Source: Chloroflexota bacterium
Lineage (GTDB): Bacteria; Chloroflexota; UBA11872
Direction: 5' to 3'
DNA length: 10,373 bases
Assembly: GCA_028875175.1 (NCBI GenBank)
Contig: JAPPFO010000114.1
Span: 2,756-13,128 of the forward strand
Every line of letters starts with the position of its first letter. Position 1 is the first letter of the stretch. Under the pieces are notes generated by a model, which made no database searches, was not told the origin of the DNA, and worked only from the letters and a program-made list of their open reading frames with translations. This document shows, in pieces, positions 6,039 through 10,373 of the stretch. A program made the translations under genes and the position numbers.

Positions 6039-8290
6039 GTGCGCGCGACTTCCGCCGGATGCAGCGGCGCTTCAACCGTCAGCACCGTTGGCCCTCCGAT
6101 CCGGGACGCCACGTCCACGCGACCGCCAAGGCGGCTGAATCGTTCCCGGAGGCCCGCCAATCCCAGGTGACCGGTCGCCGCGAACGCGGCCAGGTCCGCC
6201 GTCGCGGCAAAGCCCCGGCCATCGTCGTGGACGGATAGCCGAATGGCATCGGCCGCGCACGTCATGCGAATCCGTACCCGCGACGCCTGTGAGTGCCGGA
6301 GCGCATTGTTCAGCGCCTCCTGGGCCGCGCGGTAGATGTTCGTCTCCACGTCGGCGTCAGGTCGCTGCGCGTCCGGCGTCCCGTCAATCTGCAGGTCAAT
6401 CGTGAACGGCGCCACTCGACCCGCCTCGTCCACCAGCCACCGCAACGCCGCGTCAAGCCCCAGGTCGTCAAGCACTGGTGGACGCAGTCGTTCGCAGATT
6501 TCCCGCAAGTCGCCTGCGGCCGTGTCCACCAATTGCAGCAACGCCTCACGGCTGCGATACGGCCCCGGCGCGGCCGAGCGCAACGCGCGTTGCAGCAGCA
6601 CCAGCTTCTGCAGCGGCTCGTCATGCAAGTCGCGTGAAATGCGTTGCCGCTCGGCCTCCAACATACCGTTGACCTGGTCGTACAGATCGCTCAGCGTCTG
6701 TTGGCTCTCCTGCAGGTGCTGCGTGGTCTCGTCCAGTTCCCGCAAACGGTCCTGCAGCTGCCCCCACAGATCCACCCGCACCATGAAGCTGGCCAGCTGA
6801 CTGGCCAGCGCGTCCAGCAAGTCGGCATCGGCCTGGCTCAGACCAAACGACTCTTCGCGGATCGAGGCGACCACATAGGCCGCCACCGACTCGCCGATCT
6901 TGCACGGCACGACAACGGCGGCAATCTCCGATCGTCCCCCGCCCCCCGCCGCGATGACGGCCGAGCGCACCTGCGCGTCGTCGGGCGTCGGCGCCAGGCT
7001 GTTGAACGCGATGGCCGCAAGATCGTGCGGCGGCGCCGCGCGTGTTACGGCAATCCAGTCGAGTCCAATGGCACGTCGCACCGGAGCCAGCACGGATCCG
7101 GCCAGCTGTTCCACGGACGTCGTCGATGCCAACGCCACGCTGGCCGTCCGCATCACGCGCTGCGTGTCATAGCTGTCCTGGTACACCCAACCCGACAACA
7201 CTCGAAGAACCAGCCAGCGGGCAAAGGGCGCCGTCACACCGATGCCAACCAGCGCCGCCGCCAACGTCCACACCACCGGCAGCGCCCCGGCGCGGTCCGT
7301 CAGGTATCGACCGATCACGCCCACCAGCAGCGCATAAAACGTAAAGAGCAGAATCCACGCCGCGCCGTGCAGAAAGAGGGTTCGCAGCACCCGCTGAGAC
7401 CGAATGCGCCAGGTAGGCACCGCCACGTGAACGACTCCCAGCGCGGTGGCCGCGATGGCCAGCAGGGAGACCGAATACGGAAGAATCTCGGCGCCGCTCA
7501 CGACCGCCGGCACCAGCGAAAGCGCGGTCGGCGGCAGTGCGGCGGTCAGGAACGTCGCCAGCAATACCCGGGCCACCCGCCGGTCACGCGGAAACGTGAT
7601 ATCCACCAGCGTGACCAGGCATTTGGCCAGCAGCGCCGTCAGGCCCAGGGCCGGAAGTATCGCGACCGTGACCCAGGCTGCGTTGTATAGATCTGGCCGG
7701 CCTTGGTAAGACGCCACCAGCACGGCGATCGGTCCGGCCAGCGCGCTAAACGCCAACGCCGGAACGTACGGGACGATGAACGCCGGTCCACGGATGGGAC
7801 AGACGGCCGCAAACCACAGCAAGGCGACGCCCGTCGCGCCCGTCGCCGCGAAGACCAGCAGCGTCAGCAAGCCATCGTCGTCCGGTGCCACGGACCCAAG
7901 CGAAAGGGCGACGGCCACGCCAAACATCGCGGCGGTCGCCGACCCCAGCACCCGACGCCGTCCGTAAAGGGCGACTACCGCGCCACCGGCGGCGAAGACT
8001 GTTGCAAGCACCAACGTGGTCGCTCGCATGGCCGGATCCTGACCAGGGATCGGAATCGCGGCGCCAGTCCCTGGATCGGCAACGGCCCCTGCGCCGAGCT
8101 CGGCGCTTAGCTCAACTGGACGTCCCGCTGGTTCTTCCGGGGCTCCATCCAAGGCAACGACCTCGCCGGCGCTTAATCCCGCGCGCCAGGCCGGCCCGCC
8201 CCGCGTCACGCTCTCGATCAGCCACTGCCCCCGCTCAGCGGGTACGACGGTCGCCCCGTACTTGAACGGCTGCATCGCAACCGTGGTCAC
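6035..8290 (-). CDS. Multi-pass ComP/NarL-type sensor histidine kinase with PDZ-like and GAF-like domains
   Basis: Given from GTG 8290, the first canonical start (751 residues); the same frame is open further upstream, described separately. In order: a PDZ-like domain at about 10-65, with WLIESVTRGGPAWRAGLSAG followed by EVVALDG; nine hydrophobic segments between about 91 and 360; a GAF-like domain at about 380-505; a coiled-coil signalling helix at 510-545; a HisKA_3 dimerisation/phosphoacceptor domain with HDEPLQ (556-561), His556 being the phosphorylated residue; and a HATPase_c domain with N-box NNALRH (661-666), G1 box DDGRGF (689-694) and GHLGLAGLRER (707-717). It belongs to the HPK7 (NarL/DegS/ComP-like) group and should phosphorylate the coupled response regulator. 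The ligand may be sensed by the extracytoplasmic PDZ-like domain, by the membrane segments or by the GAF-like domain; the sequence does not decide. Confidence 0.93.
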   Translation of the reverse strand: MTTVAMQPFKYGATVVPAERGQWLIESVTRGGPAWRAGLSAGEVVALDGAPEEPAGRPVELSAELGAGAVADPGTGAAIPIPGQDPAMRATTLVLATVFAAGGAVVALYGRRRVLGSATAAMFGVAVALSLGSVAPDDDGLLTLLVFAATGATGVALLWFAAVCPIRGPAFIVPYVPALAFSALAGPIAVLVASYQGRPDLYNAAWVTVAILPALGLTALLAKCLVTLVDITFPRDRRVARVLLATFLTAALPPTALSLVPAVVSGAEILPYSVSLLAIAATALGVVHVAVPTWRIRSQRVLRTLFLHGAAWILLFTFYALLVGVIGRYLTDRAGALPVVWTLAAALVGIGVTAPFARWLVLRVLSGWVYQDSYDTQRVMRTASVALASTTSVEQLAGSVLAPVRRAIGLDWIAVTRAAPPHDLAAIAFNSLAPTPDDAQVRSAVIAAGGGGRSEIAAVVVPCKIGESVAAYVVASIREESFGLSQADADLLDALASQLASFMVRVDLWGQLQDRLRELDETTQHLQESQQTLSDLYDQVNGMLEAERQRISRDLHDEPLQKLVLLQRALRSAAPGPYRSREALLQLVDTAAGDLREICERLRPPVLDDLGLDAALRWLVDEAGRVAPFTIDLQIDGTPDAQRPDADVETNIYRAAQEALNNALRHSQASRVRIRMTCAADAIRLSVHDDGRGFAATADLAAFAATGHLGLAGLRERFSRLGGRVDVASRIGGPTVLTVEAPLHPAEVART

Positions 8291-8461
8291 CAGCGCCAGT
8301 GCCGCAATCCACAGCGTCAGACCAAACGCGAGAGGAATGCCTCGGCGCGGCCAGATGCGGGCCAGGCCGCCGCGGCGGCGATTCTCCGCGGCAAGCCATT
8401 CGCCGAGGCTCTGGCGACGTGTGCGACTGGCGGGTCGAGCCAGCGGATTGCCCCCTGGCAG
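8291..8461 (-). other. Probable N-terminal extension of the histidine kinase with first membrane helix
   Basis: The kinase frame stays open upstream from 8290 to a stop at 8495-8497. It encodes a basic segment (Arg-rich, with SLGEWLAAENRRR) followed by RRGIPLAFGLTLW and then IAALALVTTVAM, a typical membrane helix that runs across the annotated GTG. A PDZ-like domain outside the cell needs such a helix before it. No ATG, GTG or TTG exists in this frame here. A CTG at 8461 is preceded by GGGAG with a 6-nt gap and is the best start candidate (product about 808 residues). The alternative is a sequencing or real frameshift joining the ATG at 8477, which is in another frame. Confidence 0.55.
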
Positions 8462-8582
8462 CGGGCGCTCCCAGCATACGCCCGCTACCCCCGCCTACGT
8501 CGCCACGACCGACACCGGCGTGCTGGGTCCCTTCGATTGGACCCTCCCGCGGAGTAATCCGTCGTCGTACCCCGGACCTCCG

Positions 8583-8611
8583 TGGACGCTTCTGCATAAC
8601 ATCCGTATATC
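8583..8611 (+). promoter_or_regulatory. Possible promoter for the metzincin gene
   Basis: TGGACG (8583-8588) and TATATC (8606-8611) are separated by 17 nt, each matching four of six consensus bases, in a short AT-rich island (about 8588-8626) that stands out from the GC-rich surroundings. It lies in the divergent gap between the kinase and the metalloprotease. Candidate only. Confidence 0.3.
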
Positions 8612-8703
8612 GGTGACTAACTATTCGCGCCTTCAAGCCGACGAGGCGGGGTCAATGCCGGCCGGACGACAACTGGCGCCTGGTCCCATCCACAGGCTCG
8701 ACC

Positions 8704-9120
8704 GTGGGGCGCGCTCGCGCCAGCCCGCGAGCTAAGCGGGAGGGGATGCCGGACATCGTGCCGAGCGTCCGACTCCCGCCCAACAGAATGACGTCCGCCA
8801 CCCTCAATGCCACGCAGACCGAGCCCATCGACGGCAGGCGAGCGTTGACCGGATACGGCGTGCAGCTCGGCACCAAGCGGGTGGCGCGGCCGCCCTGGCA
8901 TGAGGCGGGCGATCAACCCCAGACGTACCAGTATCTGCCCGCTGTCTCGGTCCACGAGTTCGGGCACGCGATCGGCCTGGGCCACAGCAATGGTCGGTCT
9001 GACATCATGAACGGAAAGGTGCGCCGAATTGGCTGCAGCGGCAGGTCCTGCGGCCTGTCGGACAACGACCGCGAGGGCGCCCTCGCTCTCTACACCAGCA
9101 CCCACCATGCCCCACACTAG
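8704..9120 (+). CDS. Small metzincin-like (M10-type) zinc metalloprotease, possibly truncated
   Basis: The 138-residue product has the complete metzincin zinc motif HEFGHAIGLGH (84-94), giving three His ligands and catalytic Glu85, then a Met-turn-like SDIMNG with Met102, and LSDNDREGALALY (118-130), the usual end helix of matrixin-type catalytic domains. A TSATLNATQT strand (30-39) fits the region before the zinc site. Secreted matrixins normally have a signal peptide and a longer N-terminal half; neither is seen. Start choice is uncertain: GTG 8704 gives the longest form; ATG 8746 follows a GGGAGGGG run and a perfect 7-bp hairpin; ATG 8788 is also possible. The frame upstream is closed by TGA at 8614. 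Cys111 and Cys116 could form a disulfide. It ends 14 nt into the next gene if that starts at 9107. It may be an intact mini-protease or the remnant of a larger one. Confidence 0.72.
   Translation: MGRARASPRAKREGMPDIVPSVRLPPNRMTSATLNATQTEPIDGRRALTGYGVQLGTKRVARPPWHEAGDQPQTYQYLPAVSVHEFGHAIGLGHSNGRSDIMNGKVRRIGCSGRSCGLSDNDREGALALYTSTHHAPH
8713..8732 (+). repeat. Perfect 7-bp inverted repeat (hairpin) at the metzincin start
   Basis: GCTCGCG (8713-8719) and CGCGAGC (8726-8732) form perfect arms around a 6-nt loop. It is followed by a G-rich Shine-Dalgarno-like run and ATG 8746. No T-tract follows, so it is not a typical terminator. If translation starts at 8746 it would be a 5'-leader hairpin; if at 8704 it is in the coding region. 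Confidence 0.4.
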
Positions 9121-10373
9121 GCTGCCAGCAATGGCCTGGGCAGCCCGCTGCCGCCGCCTGGCGTCGGGGCTGTTAACCGCGGCGTTGGCCGCGGCGCTGG
9201 CGGCAGCGGCCTGCGGGCCGAGTGGCGAGTCCTCGGGGCCCGCGGTCTATCCCGATGCCCGCCAGGGCCGGATCGCCACGCTGCCCGACCCCACCTGGCG
9301 GGTGGCGCCGTCGCTGGAGGAGCAGATTGTGCGTTCGGCGACGATCGTGCGGGCGACGCTGCAGTCGGCGGCGGCGGCGGTGGTGGCCGAGCCGGACGGT
9401 GGCGGCTACCGGCCGGTGCAGGAGCTGCGCTTCACGACGCATGAGTACCTGAAGGGCACGGGACCGGCGACGCTGCTGGTGGCGGTGCGGGGGGATGCGA
9501 CCTATGCCACCGAGGCGGGGGCGCGCGCCCCCGCCGCCGCCGCGATTGCGGGGCGCGTCACAACCTGGGACAACCGCCAGGCCGTGCTCTTCCTGCGCGC
9601 GGCCCATCCCACCTACGCGCCAGTGGGGTCCGGGGCGACCGACGCCGCCGTGGCGGCGGGGGCGCTGGCGTTCATGTTGTCCAACCCGAACCAGTCGAGC
9701 TGGGCCTACAGCGTGGCCACGCTGAGCCGGGCCTGGCTGCCGGCGCGGGACCCGCCGGCCGCGGGCGTGACGCCGACGGCCTTCATCACGGATGGGGCGC
9801 CGTCGCCGCCGCCCACGATCACGCTGGCCGAACTGCGGGCCCAGATCGCGGCGGCGGTGGCCGGACTGAAGTCCGGTGCGGCGATCGCAGGGTACGCGGA
9901 GTGTATCGAGAGGCGGATTCTCCATGCGCGGCACCGTCGCGCGAGTCCCTGGACGTCGTCGCCGTCAGCCGCAACGCTGGCCTCCGGGTCGGCGGCTGGG
10001 ACCGAGGTGTACCGGGAGACGAGGACCTATGACGAGCCGCGGTACGATCGGTTCTGGCTCAGCGGTCCCGATGCGGCTCTGATTCGATCGCTGATCGTCG
10101 ATGACGATAATCAGCCCAACACCGGCTACGACAACCGGCTGGCTGCCGCCCGTCCGCTGCCGGCCGGCACGTATCGCTTGCACCGGAATTGGCAGCATTC
10201 CTCGCAGATCCCGTGCAACTTCGTTCCCGACGACACCTACGGCGACTGGACGATCACGGTCACGGCGCCGGCGGGGACGGTGCACGAGGCGTTCTTCGAT
10301 CCGGCGGCGCTGGGCGACGGGGTGGTCGGGCGGGACGCGGCGCACGGGATGCTGGCGCCGGCGGCGGTGGGCG
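9107..10373 (+). CDS. Lipoprotein-like large surface protein, 3' end beyond right edge
   Basis: The frame is open from ATG 9107 (alternative ATG 9131) to the window end, 422 codons. The N-terminus has basic residues (AARCRR), a long Ala/Leu stretch, then AAAACG, a plausible though imperfect lipobox with Cys as the first mature residue, so export and lipid anchoring are likely. Residues after about 45 read like an extracellular region (TWRVAPSLEEQIVRSATIVR, later QELRFTTHEYLKG and NRQAVLFLRAAHP). Around residue 310 a second unit begins, with YDEPRYDRFWLSGPD, then GTYRLHRNWQHSSQIPC and GDWTITVTAPAG, beta-rich and suggestive of an Ig- or cadherin-like module. I do not recognise a named family. 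Codon use is heavy in GCG, GGG and CGG, more extreme than in the leftward genes. No clear ribosome binding site precedes either ATG; 9107 overlaps the metzincin by 14 nt, 9131 leaves a 10-nt gap. Function, perhaps adhesion or surface structure, is inferred. Confidence 0.75.
   Translation, partial: MPHTRLPAMAWAARCRRLASGLLTAALAAALAAAACGPSGESSGPAVYPDARQGRIATLPDPTWRVAPSLEEQIVRSATIVRATLQSAAAAVVAEPDGGGYRPVQELRFTTHEYLKGTGPATLLVAVRGDATYATEAGARAPAAAAIAGRVTTWDNRQAVLFLRAAHPTYAPVGSGATDAAVAAGALAFMLSNPNQSSWAYSVATLSRAWLPARDPPAAGVTPTAFITDGAPSPPPTITLAELRAQIAAAVAGLKSGAAIAGYAECIERRILHARHRRASPWTSSPSAATLASGSAAGTEVYRETRTYDEPRYDRFWLSGPDAALIRSLIVDDDNQPNTGYDNRLAAARPLPAGTYRLHRNWQHSSQIPCNFVPDDTYGDWTITVTAPAGTVHEAFFDPAALGDGVVGRDAAHGMLAPAAVG

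Noticed and set aside
6644..7690. Long plus-strand open frame of 348 codons
   Set aside because: It is antisense to the histidine kinase, is rich in Arg, His and Gln as expected from a GC-rich shadow frame, and shows no domain motif.
8235..8636. Minus-strand frame of 133 codons overlapping the kinase start
   Set aside because: Composition is Arg/Gly/Ser-rich and shadow-like; the kinase frame gives a clear membrane helix in the same stretch.
8494..8703. Plus-strand frame that could be the N-terminal half of the metzincin
   Set aside because: It is in a different frame from the zinc-motif part, has no recognisable motif, and includes an AT-rich island with promoter-like hexamers; left as non-coding unless homologues show otherwise.
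9173..9934. Minus-strand open frame of 253 codons
   Set aside because: Arg/Gly-rich shadow opposite the surface-protein frame, which has an export-like N-terminus and protein-like composition.
1..10373. CRISPR, tRNA, rRNA, insertion sequences, integrase or phage genes
   Set aside because: No repeat-spacer pattern, cloverleaf-like segment, conserved rRNA stretch, terminal inverted repeats or transposase motif was seen on either strand.

Overview
The window is about 10.4 kb of GC-rich, densely coded bacterial DNA. No rRNA, tRNA, CRISPR array, transposase or integrase is visible. The gene mix suggests Chloroflexota, possibly a marine or host-associated lineage: a fused rhamnulose-phosphate aldolase/dehydrogenase, an LCP protein, a many-pass ComP/NarL-type histidine kinase with a LuxR-type regulator, and a repetitive GC-rich lipoprotein-like surface protein. 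That placement is inferred from family resemblance only.

Layout. (1) Bases 1-2145, minus strand: a short CinA/COG1058-type molybdopterin-binding-domain gene is followed after 14 nt by a GTG-started rhaD-type aldolase/short-chain dehydrogenase fusion that runs off the left edge. (2) 2245-3045, plus: a class I SAM methyltransferase with a C-terminal helical tail. It converges on (3) 3042-4199, minus: a membrane-anchored LytR-CpsA-Psr protein. Their two stop codons share one CTAG palindrome. (4) 4410-5456, plus: a Gfo/Idh/MocA-family oxidoreductase whose usual EKP motif reads EPP. Its 3' end overlaps by 75 nt in antisense with (5) 5382-8290, minus: a histidine kinase and response regulator pair coupled by a GTGA start/stop overlap. 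The kinase reading frame continues upstream of its first canonical start codon into what looks like a first membrane helix, followed by a PDZ-like domain. (6) 8704-9120, plus: a small metzincin-like metalloprotease without a visible signal peptide. (7) 9107 to the right edge, plus: a partial lipoprotein-like surface protein.

How the genes may work together. The methyltransferase and LCP protein both fit cell-envelope glycan synthesis or attachment, and the Gfo/Idh/MocA enzyme fits sugar or sugar-nucleotide oxidation, but the genes are convergent or divergent rather than one operon, so a shared pathway is only a guess. The kinase/regulator pair is a self-contained signalling unit, and no target gene can be named from the sequence. 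The metzincin and lipoprotein both look like surface functions. I see no clear evidence of a wholly new multi-gene system. The most unusual local observations are the kinase N-terminus, the EPP motif and the antisense 3' overlap.
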